Shown here piece after piece: positions 5,548 to 14,223 of a stretch of DNA of 15,692 bases (position 1 is its first letter; each line of letters begins with the position of its first letter). The position numbers were made by a program, and so were the translations under genes. A model generated the notes under the pieces. It had not been told where the DNA came from. It worked only from the letters and a program-made list of their open reading frames with translations, and searched no databases. The DNA is from Bacteroidales bacterium (GTDB lineage: Bacteria; Bacteroidota; Bacteroidia; Bacteroidales; JAADJA01). The DNA lies in contig JAOZLR010000029.1 of the NCBI GenBank assembly GCA_029934735.1, positions 1-15,692 of the forward strand, read 5' to 3'.

Positions 5548-8500
5548 ATGTGTATTATGTCATTATTAAAAACTCTGTTAATCTCAGTAACTTTAACGTT
5601 AGCCCTAAATGTTTCATCGCAAAACAACACTACCCAGGCTAAATCAGACACTGCAAACTATCCTTACTGGATAGAAATGATGCAGGATGAATCTGTCAAC
5701 TTTTATGATGTTCAGCGAGCATTCAACATCTATTGGGAGGGAAGAGAGATAACCAAAGGAAGCGGCTGGAAACCTTTTAAGCGCTGGGAATGGTGGATGG
5801 AAAATCATATTTATCCTGATGGAACAAGAAAGCCTGCTGATCAAACTTATAATGAGTATGGTAAGTATATAAAAGATCATCCTGATGCTTTGAAATCGGA
5901 GGCTGACTGGACTAACCTCGGACCTTTTAATATTCCGTCAGGAGATAAAGGCTATAGTGGTTTGGGAAGAATTAATGCCATAGCTTTTCATCCTACAAAT
6001 CCTGATATTGTCTACATTGGAGCACCTGCTGGCGGAATGTGGGAATATGATGCTTCGCAGGGAACTTGGACAGGAACAACAGATGTTTTACCTGTTCTGG
6101 GAGTCTCTTCTATTATTGTTGACTGGAATAATCCGGATAATATTTATATTGGTAGCGGAGACCGTGATGCAGGAGACTCGCAGGGTATGGGTGTATTTAA
6201 AAGCAGTGACGGAGGTCAGACCTGGGAACTGTGGAATAATGGAATGGGAAATGTGAAAGTGGGTAGAATGATTCAACATCCTGATGTTTATAGTACTATG
6301 TATGCTGCTACTACAGGCGGTGTTTTTAAAACCACTGATGCAGGTGCAACATGGACACAAACTAAATCTGGTACATTCAAGGATATTGTTTTTAAACCTG
6401 GAAATCCTGATATTATCTTTGCTGTAAAAGGAGGTTCATTATATAAATCGACTAATGCAGGCACTGACTGGGTGCAACTTTCAAATGGATTGGCAGGAGG
6501 TGACAGGGCTACAATTGCAGTTACAGAAGCAAATCCCAATGTTATATATCTTATTCAAACCGAAGGCAGCTCATTCAAAGGATTATACAAATCTGCAAAT
6601 GAAGGTGCAAGTTTTAGTGAGCAGTCAACAGCACCCAATATAATGAGCTGGGGATGCGATGGCGGAGAAGGTGGACAAGCCTGGTACGATCTTGATATTG
6701 CTGTCGATCCTAATGACCAAAACACTATTTATGTTGGTGGCGTAAATTGCTGGAAATCGTCTGATGGAGGAGTATCCTGGGATATAAGTTCACATTGGTA
6801 TGGCGGGTGTAATGTGCCATCAGTACATGCCGACCTTCATATTCTCGAATGGAACCATTTAAATAACAGGTTATATGCCGGAAACGACGGAGGAATATAT
6901 TATACTCCTGATAACGGAAATTCGTGGCCTGAAATTACCAGCGGACTTGCAATAAGCCAGGTCTATAAAATAGGGCAGTGTGCATCTGTTAAAGATAAAG
7001 TTATTAACGGCTATCAGGACAATGGAACATCAAGTTACTATGGTAACAATAACTGGCAGGTCACACATGGGGGCGACGGAATGGAGTGCGCCTTTGATTA
7101 CCAGGAACCTGAATATTCTTATGCTACAGTTTATTATGGAGCACTTATCAGAAAATATAACAATGGCAGTTCTCACACTGTTGGAGGAAACGGAGTGCAT
7201 GGCATTGATGAGGATGGTGGCTGGATAACACCGTTCTGCCTGCACGAAACAAATACAGACATTATGTTTGCCGGGTATAAAAGTATCTGGAGGGCTATTG
7301 GGGTTAAAACAAATTCTTTTACCTGGCAAAAAATAGCACAAGGAGGGTCAAACAATATAAATGTTGTTGAACAAAGCCCTGCCAATACTGATGTGTTTTA
7401 CTATTCCTGGAAACAGCATCTTTACAGGACTGACAATGTTATGAATAATAACCCCGATTGGTATGACTTATCATCAAATATCCCGGGAGGTGATAATATC
7501 CGTGATATTGAAGCAAATCCTTTTGATGAAAATATTGTGTATGTCTCAAAAGGTAGTAAGGTCTATAAATCGGTGGATAAAGGAATTAATTGGGAAGATA
7601 TAACAGGCACCCTGCCCAATATCAATATGAATTCAATTGCATATTATATAAACAGCCCGGAAGGCCTTTATGTTGCCTCTGATGCCGGAGTTTATTACCG
7701 TGATGCGACTATGGACGACTGGATTATGTACAGCACCGGCCTGCCGGTTGACGCCTCGGTAAATGAGATTGAAATTTATCATAACCCAAGTGATGCCTCC
7801 GAAGATGCTATCAGAGCAGGGACATTTGGTCGTGGATTATGGTCATCGCCTGTTTGGCAGGGAACCCTTTCTGCTGATTTTGAGGCCAGCGAGACAACAA
7901 TCCCAACAGGTTGTGCAATTGACTTTGCTGACTTGTCAACAGGAGTGCCAACATCCTGGGAATGGACTTTTGAAGGTGCAACACCTGCTATATCAATGGA
8001 AAAGAACCCACAAGGCATATCTTATACTGATGAAGGAACTTATAATGTAACATTAGTGGTTACTAATGTTTTGGGTAGTGATACTAAGGTGAAATCAGGA
8101 TATATTACAGTCAGCTCAGATTTGCTTCCTGAGGTGGATTTCTATGCAAGTGATTCAATTGCTTGCTCTGACAAGGTTGTTCAGTTTTATGATATGAGTC
8201 AGAATTGTCCTAACCATTGGGATTGGTCATTTGAGCCAAATACGGTTATGTTTACAAACGGAACAAGTCACTATTCAACCAATCCGGCTGTTGTTTTCAA
8301 TGAGATAGGAACATATTCTGTAACCGTTGAGGTTAAAAATATTATCGGAACAACTACTATTACGAAGGAGGATTATATAACTGTAGGAGGGATAACTCTT
8401 CCTTTTTATGATGACTTTGAATCAGGGGATTTTGGTGAAAAATCCTGGGAGATAGATAATCCGGATAGCAAGATAACCTGGGAGGTTACAGATGTTGGAG

Positions 8501-9222
8501 GTAATGCACCGGGAAATAAGGCTGCATTTATGAATTTCTTTGATTATGTTGAAGCTGGTGGTCCCAGAGATAGATTGATTACGCCGGCCTTGAGTTTTGA
8601 AGGTTATGGTTATGTTTATCTTTCACTGCAATATGCCTATGCACAAAGATTTACAATAGCATCAGATTCTCTTATTATCTATTTGTCAGATGACTGTGGT
8701 GATACCTGGACAAGGCTTTATCAGAACGGTGAAGAAGGCTCTGTAGGTAATTTTGCCACACATGAGCTTATTGAAGACCCGTTTGTGCCGGCAGTGGCAG
8801 AAGATTGGTGTGGTGAAGGCTGGGGAGCTGATTGCATTACCCTTGATTTGTCGCAATGGGCAGGAGAGCAAAATATAAAAATTGCTTTTGAATCATATGA
8901 CCGTTTCAACAATAATCTCTATCTTGATAACATCTGGATTGGTTTGCTTACTGACATTGATGAAGGAGTTGATAATGCTGGCTCATTCAAAGTTTTTCCT
9001 AACCCTACTGACGGCGGAATAAATATCTTAGTGCGAAATAGTTTGGAAAATACTGATATTAGTGTTTTCAATATGCAGGGAGTTAAAGTTTATGAAACTG
9101 TTACTTCTGGTAAAGAGAATTCTTTGATTCAAGTCGATCTTAATAAATTCGGTAAAGGGATTTACATCGTCCATGTCTCGAATAGTAGCACCGTGAAGGT
9201 TGAAAAGGTTGTGGTGAAGTAG
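5548..9222 (+). CDS. T9SS-secreted beta-propeller, PKD and jelly-roll protein
   Basis: This is a 1224-residue exported protein. A signal peptide covers about 1-24; ATG at residue 4 (position 5557) is an equally good start. An N-terminal aromatic segment (37-110) includes GSGWKPFKRWEWWMEN. A sortilin/GH74-like propeller follows (about 120-770) with Asp-boxes SSDGGQTW (219), TTDAGATW (262), STNAGTDW (301), SSDGGVSW (404), TPDNGNSW (453) and SVDKGINW (675), closing with GTFGRGLW (758-765). Then come two PKD-type domains (about 776-856 and 862-948), a jelly-roll or cleaved-adhesin-like domain (950-1133) with another Asp-box-like DDCGDTW, and a type A T9SS C-terminal domain (1145-1224: FKVFPNP, GVKVYET, GKGIYIVHV). 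T9SS export to the surface or medium is therefore likely. No glycosidase or protease residues are evident, so adhesion, glycan binding or a novel enzyme are all possible. It ends 10 nt from the convergent hydrolase gene. Confidence 0.9.
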   Translation: MCIMSLLKTLLISVTLTLALNVSSQNNTTQAKSDTANYPYWIEMMQDESVNFYDVQRAFNIYWEGREITKGSGWKPFKRWEWWMENHIYPDGTRKPADQTYNEYGKYIKDHPDALKSEADWTNLGPFNIPSGDKGYSGLGRINAIAFHPTNPDIVYIGAPAGGMWEYDASQGTWTGTTDVLPVLGVSSIIVDWNNPDNIYIGSGDRDAGDSQGMGVFKSSDGGQTWELWNNGMGNVKVGRMIQHPDVYSTMYAATTGGVFKTTDAGATWTQTKSGTFKDIVFKPGNPDIIFAVKGGSLYKSTNAGTDWVQLSNGLAGGDRATIAVTEANPNVIYLIQTEGSSFKGLYKSANEGASFSEQSTAPNIMSWGCDGGEGGQAWYDLDIAVDPNDQNTIYVGGVNCWKSSDGGVSWDISSHWYGGCNVPSVHADLHILEWNHLNNRLYAGNDGGIYYTPDNGNSWPEITSGLAISQVYKIGQCASVKDKVINGYQDNGTSSYYGNNNWQVTHGGDGMECAFDYQEPEYSYATVYYGALIRKYNNGSSHTVGGNGVHGIDEDGGWITPFCLHETNTDIMFAGYKSIWRAIGVKTNSFTWQKIAQGGSNNINVVEQSPANTDVFYYSWKQHLYRTDNVMNNNPDWYDLSSNIPGGDNIRDIEANPFDENIVYVSKGSKVYKSVDKGINWEDITGTLPNINMNSIAYYINSPEGLYVASDAGVYYRDATMDDWIMYSTGLPVDASVNEIEIYHNPSDASEDAIRAGTFGRGLWSSPVWQGTLSADFEASETTIPTGCAIDFADLSTGVPTSWEWTFEGATPAISMEKNPQGISYTDEGTYNVTLVVTNVLGSDTKVKSGYITVSSDLLPEVDFYASDSIACSDKVVQFYDMSQNCPNHWDWSFEPNTVMFTNGTSHYSTNPAVVFNEIGTYSVTVEVKNIIGTTTITKEDYITVGGITLPFYDDFESGDFGEKSWEIDNPDSKITWEVTDVGGNAPGNKAAFMNFFDYVEAGGPRDRLITPALSFEGYGYVYLSLQYAYAQRFTIASDSLIIYLSDDCGDTWTRLYQNGEEGSVGNFATHELIEDPFVPAVAEDWCGEGWGADCITLDLSQWAGEQNIKIAFESYDRFNNNLYLDNIWIGLLTDIDEGVDNAGSFKVFPNPTDGGINILVRNSLENTDISVFNMQGVKVYETVTSGKENSLIQVDLNKFGKGIYIVHVSNSSTVKVEKVVVK

Positions 9223-9232
9223 GCTCGCATCA

Positions 9233-10336
9233 TCAGTCATCTGGAGAATGCAGTTTCAAGACCTCACTACCGGCAAGCAGGAAGGCTCCCGAAACATACT
9301 CGCCTGAATCTTCTTTACGGACAACTGCTGGCCTGTGGTTAACAGTCTGTCCCCAGCAAACTTTACCCTCTTCATCAACATCGTTGTAAAGTGCTTTCCA
9401 GGCTTTTTCTACAATAGGCAAGTACTTTTCTCTACTTAATATATCATTGTTAATTCCCCAGCCAATTGCATAAGTAAAAAAGGCTGTTCCACTTGATTCT
9501 GGCATTGCAAAGTCATCTGCATCAGCAAGATTGGAACGCCAGAATCCATCGTTGCCCTGTTGTTTTGCCAACGATTCAGCCATTGATTTTAAAAGAGCTA
9601 TGTATTTGGAGTAATACGAATTATCAGTAGGCAGATAATTCAAAATTCGTGGAATACTGGCAATTGCCCACCCGTTTCCACGCGACCAGAGAACCTTTTT
9701 CCCGTTCTTACTTTTAAGTTCTTTTGCATCCAAATCCCGATAAAACAAATTGTCATTCTCATCCCAAAGAGAATCAGCAACCTCCCAAAAGACCTTATTC
9801 ATATAATCAATGTATTTGTTGTCTCCGGTAGCTCTGCTCATCATTGCATAGGCTGGTGCCCCAACATAGAGAGCATCAATGTAGTCCCATCCCTGTTCAA
9901 ACGCTGATTTGCTTTCTTCTATTTCCGAGTCCATATATTCTTTTGCATTACTCAGGATATTTTCATTTTTTGTGATGAAATATATCTCAAGATATGTTTG
10001 AGTGCAGGCAAGCTTATTTGGAGGATAGAACCAGTCTGTCCCAACCCTGTAGCCATGTTTTCCTGCCCAGTTTTCTGCTTTTGCCAAGAGTTCTTCATCC
10101 TGCGTAGCATTAAAAAAGGCCATTAGCCCCGTGTAAAAAGTTGATCGTTTCCAGTTCCTGTCAACATTCATCCAGGAATTATTTTTTTGATAATTGCTTA
10201 CTCGATGCATTATTGAAATAATACTGTCACTGTTGAATTCAGGTTTTTCTTGTTGTCCTTTTACTGAAATAGCAACTGAAACAAACAGAATAGTCACAAT
10301 GGAAATGAAAATATGCGAAGCAACAGTTATTTTCAA
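9233..10336 (-). CDS. Secreted GH88/GH105-type unsaturated uronyl hydrolase
   Basis: This 367-residue protein resembles unsaturated rhamnogalacturonyl/glucuronyl hydrolases (YteR/YesR-like), which remove the unsaturated uronic acid left by polysaccharide lyases. A signal peptide covers about 1-28 (hydrophobic 9-24, likely cleavage near KGQ) with no lipobox. Family-like segments include GWDYIDALYVGAPAYAMM (149-166; Asp154 is the best candidate for the catalytic acid), LWSRGNGWAI (216-225), ESSGTAFFTYAIGWG (280-294) and SGAFLLAG (349-356). The start must be TTG: a stop lies five codons upstream, no ATG occurs before residue 43, and TTG gives the expected MKIT signal start. No polysaccharide-utilisation genes flank it. 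The 75 nt before it contain the terminator of the universal stress gene and no TAnnTTTG box, so its promoter is unclear. Confidence 0.85.
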   Translation of the reverse strand: MKITVASHIFISIVTILFVSVAISVKGQQEKPEFNSDSIISIMHRVSNYQKNNSWMNVDRNWKRSTFYTGLMAFFNATQDEELLAKAENWAGKHGYRVGTDWFYPPNKLACTQTYLEIYFITKNENILSNAKEYMDSEIEESKSAFEQGWDYIDALYVGAPAYAMMSRATGDNKYIDYMNKVFWEVADSLWDENDNLFYRDLDAKELKSKNGKKVLWSRGNGWAIASIPRILNYLPTDNSYYSKYIALLKSMAESLAKQQGNDGFWRSNLADADDFAMPESSGTAFFTYAIGWGINNDILSREKYLPIVEKAWKALYNDVDEEGKVCWGQTVNHRPAVVRKEDSGEYVSGAFLLAGSEVLKLHSPDD

Positions 10337-10353
10337 GATAATTTTTAATTAAA

Positions 10354-10383
10354 AAAGGTTACCATATTAATACGGTAACCTTT
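10354..10383 (-). terminator. Hairpin terminator after the universal stress gene
   Basis: AAAGGTTACC (10354-10363) pairs perfectly with GGTAACCTTT (10374-10383), giving a 10-bp stem; the 10-nt loop contains the palindrome TATTAATA. On the minus strand the stem is followed by a T-run (complement of 10350-10356), and it starts 28 nt after the stop of the universal stress gene. It therefore looks like that gene's rho-independent terminator. A T-rich stretch on the plus side (10381-10390) could make it bidirectional. It lies in the leader of the hydrolase gene. Confidence 0.75.
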
Positions 10384-10411
10384 GTTTTTTGTTATAATAT
10401 AGATAAAAGTC

Positions 10412-11248
10412 TTATATCTTAAAGATTTTCTCCCAATTGTATTTTCTTGGGTTAATACACATAACAGGAATTTGCGAAGTATTAAAAATCATATCTTCGT
10501 CGTAGCTGCCAAGAAGGAATTTTGTAAAACTACTATCAGGATTAGTCATAATCATAATCATATCAGCCATACTTGAAGTTGCATATTCGACCACCTTTTT
10601 TGTGAAATCGCCACCTTCAGCATTGGTTGTTGTATACTTAATACCCTCTTTCTTAAGATGACCTGTAATGATTTTAATAGTTTCGTCTAAATCAGGAGTT
10701 GGCAGGCGATAAATATCTATTTCAGAGCCAAAGTTTTTAGCAATGTAGGTTGCCCATTTTGTCTTTTCCCACGGACCTGCATCGCTTGTAATAGGCAGAA
10801 CTATTTTTTTATAACCCCTATTAACGGGCTTTTTTTGAACAACAACAACTGGTACAGGTGAGCTGGTTACCACCTTAATTGCAAAGCTACCTTTGACTTT
10901 TTGCATTCCAACTTTTCCATGGGTTCCCAGATACAGAAGATTTGCTCCAATATCTTTGGCTACATTGCCAATGGTTGAGAAAATGTCGCCCTCTTTTGCA
11001 ATAAAATCAACTTCCAAATCATTTTCTTTTGAAACTTCTAACGCAATTTTCTTCAAATTTTCCGTAATAACTACAGGGCTCTGCTTCTCTTTTTTAAGCT
11101 TAGCCTTTGTGTTTTTGTCGATTACATGAAGTAATACAACTTTTGAATTTAAATGCTTTGCAGCATTAATTGCCTGATGCATTGCGTTTTCGGTTACATC
11201 TGTAAAGTCAATTGGGACTAAAATAGTGTTATTCATTTTTGTATCCAT
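10412..11248 (-). CDS. Universal stress protein, two tandem UspA domains
   Basis: This 278-residue cytoplasmic protein has two UspA-fold domains in tandem. Domain 1 (about 8-137) starts with TILVPIDFTDVTENA, continues with VVLLHVID (37-44), and carries the nucleotide-binding loop GTHGKVGMQKVKGS (108-121) followed by SSPVPVVVV. Domain 2 (about 147-267) starts with KIVLPITSD but has a degenerate loop (TNPDSSFTKFLLGS, 235-248), so it is probably the non-binding partner half. Proteins of this kind bind ATP or related nucleotides and respond to stress; the specific role here is unknown. The start is ATG at 11248 (a second Met lies at residue 5). It has its own promoter box at 11281-11288 and a strong terminator after it, so it is probably a single-gene unit, downstream of the HD gene. 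Confidence 0.92.
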   Translation of the reverse strand: MDTKMNNTILVPIDFTDVTENAMHQAINAAKHLNSKVVLLHVIDKNTKAKLKKEKQSPVVITENLKKIALEVSKENDLEVDFIAKEGDIFSTIGNVAKDIGANLLYLGTHGKVGMQKVKGSFAIKVVTSSPVPVVVVQKKPVNRGYKKIVLPITSDAGPWEKTKWATYIAKNFGSEIDIYRLPTPDLDETIKIITGHLKKEGIKYTTTNAEGGDFTKKVVEYATSSMADMIMIMTNPDSSFTKFLLGSYDEDMIFNTSQIPVMCINPRKYNWEKIFKI

Positions 11249-11280
11249 GGGTGCTTATTTTTTATTTCTTATTCTTATTG

Positions 11281-11288
11281 CAAAGGTA
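11281..11288 (-). promoter_or_regulatory. Promoter -7 box for the universal stress gene
   Basis: TACCTTTG on the minus strand is a perfect TAnnTTTG box, 32 nt upstream of the ATG at 11248. It sits in the 72-nt gap after the HD-domain gene and implies independent transcription of the stress gene. No convincing TTTG is seen at the -33 distance. Confidence 0.65.
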
Positions 11289-11320
11289 GAGAAAAAATCA
11301 TTAATAAAATGAATTGAGAA

Positions 11321-11905
11321 TTATTTTTTACAAAGCAATTTCTCTAACTCATAAATATTATGTTGTTTAGTCTTCTCCCTGAGTTTTATGGCAGATTCAG
11401 TAAAGTAATTATGGTTTTGTAGAAATTCAAGCTGTTTTTCGTGCCAATCCTTTAATGATGTTGTTATTCCCCGGAGTTTCCATTCATATTGTAATCGTTG
11501 TCCTATAACGAAGAGGTCATCTCTGCCAATGTAATCCAAATCTGCATCCGCCAGAATTTCTTCAAGATGTGTTTTTGGGCTTTGAGGTATCTCAGTAGCC
11601 ATAATCATACCTTCAACAACTCTTATCTCTTCTTCCGAATAGTCAAACCTGGGGAGCGTTTCACGTGCTATTCTAACACTGGAATTTTCATGACCATCAT
11701 ATGTTTCAGTAAATCCGATATCGTGAAACAAAGCAGCAGTTTTTAACAGTGTCAACTCTTTCCCTTTAACGTTCTCCGTCTTTGCCAGCCTTGTGGCCGA
11801 TTCAATTACATCCTTAGTGTGATCGATGCAATGATAATGGAGGTCAGGGCTCAACTCCTCTTTGAGCCTCTTAAATACGTAGCTCTTTGCTTTCCTGTAA
11901 TTCAT
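11321..11905 (-). CDS. HD-domain metal-dependent phosphohydrolase
   Basis: This 194-residue cytoplasmic protein is an HD superfamily phosphohydrolase. The metal ligands are visible in order: His29 in YHCIDHT (24-30), the His61-Asp62 pair in ALFHDIGF (58-65), His72 in YDGHE, and aspartates in LADADLDYIG (118-127). HD enzymes hydrolyse phosphate esters of nucleotides or cyclic nucleotides; the substrate cannot be told from sequence. It starts at ATG 54 nt after the stop of the nucleotidyl cyclase gene on the same strand. No exact TAnnTTTG box occurs in that gap (only a TAATATTTG variant), so it may be cotranscribed with the cyclase. If so, it could counteract the cyclase, but this rests on gene order alone. 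Confidence 0.85.
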   Translation of the reverse strand: MNYRKAKSYVFKRLKEELSPDLHYHCIDHTKDVIESATRLAKTENVKGKELTLLKTAALFHDIGFTETYDGHENSSVRIARETLPRFDYSEEEIRVVEGMIMATEIPQSPKTHLEEILADADLDYIGRDDLFVIGQRLQYEWKLRGITTSLKDWHEKQLEFLQNHNYFTESAIKLREKTKQHNIYELEKLLCKK

Positions 11906-11934
11906 AAAATTCCATTCAAATATTAATATAACGC

Positions 11935-11957
11935 ATTAAAACATTTCTTGTTTTAAT
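11935..11957. other. AT-rich hairpin between cyclase and HD genes
   Basis: ATTAAAACA (11935-11943) pairs with TGTTTTAAT (11949-11957), a 9-bp perfect stem with a 5-nt loop, three nucleotides after the cyclase stop. It is not followed by a T-run on the minus strand. It could be an attenuator, an RNA-stabilising 3' structure or chance in AT-rich DNA. Confidence 0.4.
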
Positions 11958-11959
11958 AA

Positions 11960-14113
11960 TTATGCTTTCCAATTAATAATAGTAATTCCATCCCATTCAT
12001 CAGGGACTCCCGACTCAATAAACGCTTTACACCTTTTTAAATAGGTCTTGGCAGCTTTATCTTTTTGATTAATTTCAATAATTGATTCAAAACCTTCTTT
12101 TGCTTTACTGAATTCTCGTGATTTATACAGATTTATTGCTTCTGCAAAAATGTCTTTTGTTTGCAATTTTAATTCTTTGATGTCATCAGGGTCGCCGTCA
12201 ATAATCTCAAAGATATATGAAGGCTCTCTCTTGCCCTTAACCTTAACAATGTCGAGAAAGCGATATTGGTAAAGGTCTGATTTTTCCATTTTTATTAATG
12301 TATCCTGGCTGATTATTATTGAGCTGCCATAAATTTTTGTAAGACCTTCAAGTCGTGAAGCCAGATTGACAGCATCCGAAATTACTGTCCCGTCCATACG
12401 TCCTTCCCCACCAACAATACCAAGCATCAAAGTCCCAAAATGTATCCCTATTCCACTGTTAATAGCGGGCTTCCCAAACTGATCCATAACCTGGTTGAAC
12501 TGCGACAGTTTTTTTCTCATTTCGATAGCAGCATTAATAGCATTTTCAGGGGATTCACTAAAGAGAGCCATGATTGAGTCTCCAATATACTTATCAATAA
12601 AGCCGTTATTATTTCGGATAACAGGCTCCATATAACCCAGGTAATAATTAATAAAGTCGAAGTTCTCCTTTGGTGACATTGTCTCTGAAATCTCGGTAAA
12701 CGATCGAATATCACTGAATAGTACAGTCATCTCCTTTTGAACCTGGTCACCGAGTTTAATATCAACGAAGCTATCTTTTTCCAGATATTCAAGAAATTGT
12801 TTAGGCACAAACCGAGAGTACGCCTCTGCCATTTCCGACATGTTATGGATATAATCGCCAAGCTTTTGCGACATATCGTTATAACCTTCAGTAAGAAGCC
12901 CCAACTCATTATTTGTTCTTACCAATCCGAAATTATACATTTTTCCTTTACCGGTTTCTGCCATTCTTTGTAGAAGTTCTTTAATAGGGTAAACAACATC
13001 CTGAGTTGTCCATTTAACAAAGAAGAAGATATATAGAAATGCGATAAATATTCCACTGGTAATACCAATTGACATAAATAAACTGTTAATAGCATTTATA
13101 TAGAACAACCAGTTTAGCATTAAAGAACCATCTTCAGATCCGGTGAAGGCTTCCTTAAATGTCATAAATTCTCCAAACAATATCCCTTTATGGTCATCAT
13201 TAAGTTCTGAGATATTCAAATCTCTGATATTTGTAATGCTCAGGAAAAGGTACAGGGTGACAATTGATAAAGGTAACAATGTTGTCATTGCAGCAGAAAC
13301 CATCATTCTGTTTCTGATTTTTCCCGGCTTTTTAGTCTTGAAAATACGATGTTTCAATTCTTCATCAGAAAAAACAAATTCTATATATTTAATATGAACC
13401 CTGTGTTTTTCCCAGAAAAAAATAAATAATACGGCAAGTATTGAGCCAATAAGGGAGATTAGAAAGAAGTTCTGGTATATATCTTTTTCTATTTCATGAT
13501 TGAATATGCTGCCCGAAAGCAAATTATAGTACATGTACGTATGAGCTATACCGTATGCAAGTCCGAGAATCCCGGCATTGATTAGCGGAGTGTATAGCAG
13601 AAATCGTTTGACAAATTTGTTAAGATTATCTGAAATATACTTGTTTCTTCTCTTTTTTGAGAAATATCTTTTGAAAGGAAGATTGAATATAAAACCTGCA
13701 AGAAAACCCAAAAGAAGCAAGTTAAACAGAAAACTGAAAGCCTCACCAATCTGGTCTCCCTCTGTACTTTCTGCTACTTTTTCTTCTACTTCTGTCATAG
13801 TAGTATCTGTCGCTGAAACTGTTGCTGTATCGTCGGATACTTCTAATAATTTAGTAAATGCGGTATCAGTGAGAGTACCTTGTTTAATCCCTTGCTCAAC
13901 AAGCTTTTTTATTGAGTCGGCTACAACATTAACGGAATCACTATTTGATCTATCTCTAAAATTTATTAAGCCTGAAGATTTCAAATCCGGGGCATGTCTG
14001 ATAAATAATATCAACAAGAAAGGAAGAATCAGCCAATAGTATATAATGGTTGATGATAAATAAACACGTAATCCGTAGAAACGTGGTACTCTCTTTCTAG
14101 TTTGCCCCGTCAT
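11960..14113 (-). CDS. Membrane class III adenylate/guanylate cyclase
   Basis: This 717-residue inner-membrane protein should convert ATP (or GTP) to a cyclic nucleotide. Hydrophobic segments lie near 22-38, 126-144, 172-190, 213-234, 272-292 and 345-367. A HAMP-like linker (about 368-420) leads to the catalytic domain (about 455-636). All expected residues are present: metal-binding Asp468 (FSDIRSF) and Asp512 (KYIGDSIMALF), base-selecting Lys508 and Asp580, and transition-state Asn583 and Arg587 (DAVNLASRLEG). The Lys/Asp pair favours adenylate cyclase. The C-terminus (655-700) looks like a TPR-type helical repeat. Residues 56-120 form a Ser/Thr- and acid-rich low-complexity segment between the first two membrane spans, with no recognised sensor domain. 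ATG at 14113 follows an AGGA four bases upstream, one of few Shine-Dalgarno-like sites here. The HD gene follows it after 54 nt. Confidence 0.92.
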   Translation of the reverse strand: MTGQTRKRVPRFYGLRVYLSSTIIYYWLILPFLLILFIRHAPDLKSSGLINFRDRSNSDSVNVVADSIKKLVEQGIKQGTLTDTAFTKLLEVSDDTATVSATDTTMTEVEEKVAESTEGDQIGEAFSFLFNLLLLGFLAGFIFNLPFKRYFSKKRRNKYISDNLNKFVKRFLLYTPLINAGILGLAYGIAHTYMYYNLLSGSIFNHEIEKDIYQNFFLISLIGSILAVLFIFFWEKHRVHIKYIEFVFSDEELKHRIFKTKKPGKIRNRMMVSAAMTTLLPLSIVTLYLFLSITNIRDLNISELNDDHKGILFGEFMTFKEAFTGSEDGSLMLNWLFYINAINSLFMSIGITSGIFIAFLYIFFFVKWTTQDVVYPIKELLQRMAETGKGKMYNFGLVRTNNELGLLTEGYNDMSQKLGDYIHNMSEMAEAYSRFVPKQFLEYLEKDSFVDIKLGDQVQKEMTVLFSDIRSFTEISETMSPKENFDFINYYLGYMEPVIRNNNGFIDKYIGDSIMALFSESPENAINAAIEMRKKLSQFNQVMDQFGKPAINSGIGIHFGTLMLGIVGGEGRMDGTVISDAVNLASRLEGLTKIYGSSIIISQDTLIKMEKSDLYQYRFLDIVKVKGKREPSYIFEIIDGDPDDIKELKLQTKDIFAEAINLYKSREFSKAKEGFESIIEINQKDKAAKTYLKRCKAFIESGVPDEWDGITIINWKA

Positions 14114-14132
14114 TCCTGTTAAGTATTTTTTT

Positions 14133-14140
14133 CAAAAGTA
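14133..14140 (-). promoter_or_regulatory. Promoter -7 box for the cyclase gene
   Basis: TACTTTTG on the minus strand fits TAnnTTTG and lies 19 nt before the cyclase ATG at 14113. It shares the 148-nt divergent spacer with the promoter box of the DUF6913-dapA pair. No clear -33 TTTG is visible. Confidence 0.6.
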
Positions 14141-14223
14141 AATATTTTTTACGATCTGGAAGGAATTCGGTGAACTTTTTAATGATTCAGGAATTAATAT
14201 GTCAGACTTTCGCTATTTATTTT

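Noticed and set aside
3892..10336. A polysaccharide-utilisation locus spanning the lipoprotein, propeller protein and GH88/GH105 gene
   Set aside because: There is no SusC/SusD pair or dedicated regulator, and the hydrolase is convergent with the propeller gene rather than cotranscribed.
13578..14039. Plus-strand frame of 153 codons opposite the cyclase N-terminus
   Set aside because: It is antisense to the membrane part and low-complexity segment of the cyclase; the long frame is explained by the composition of that sequence.
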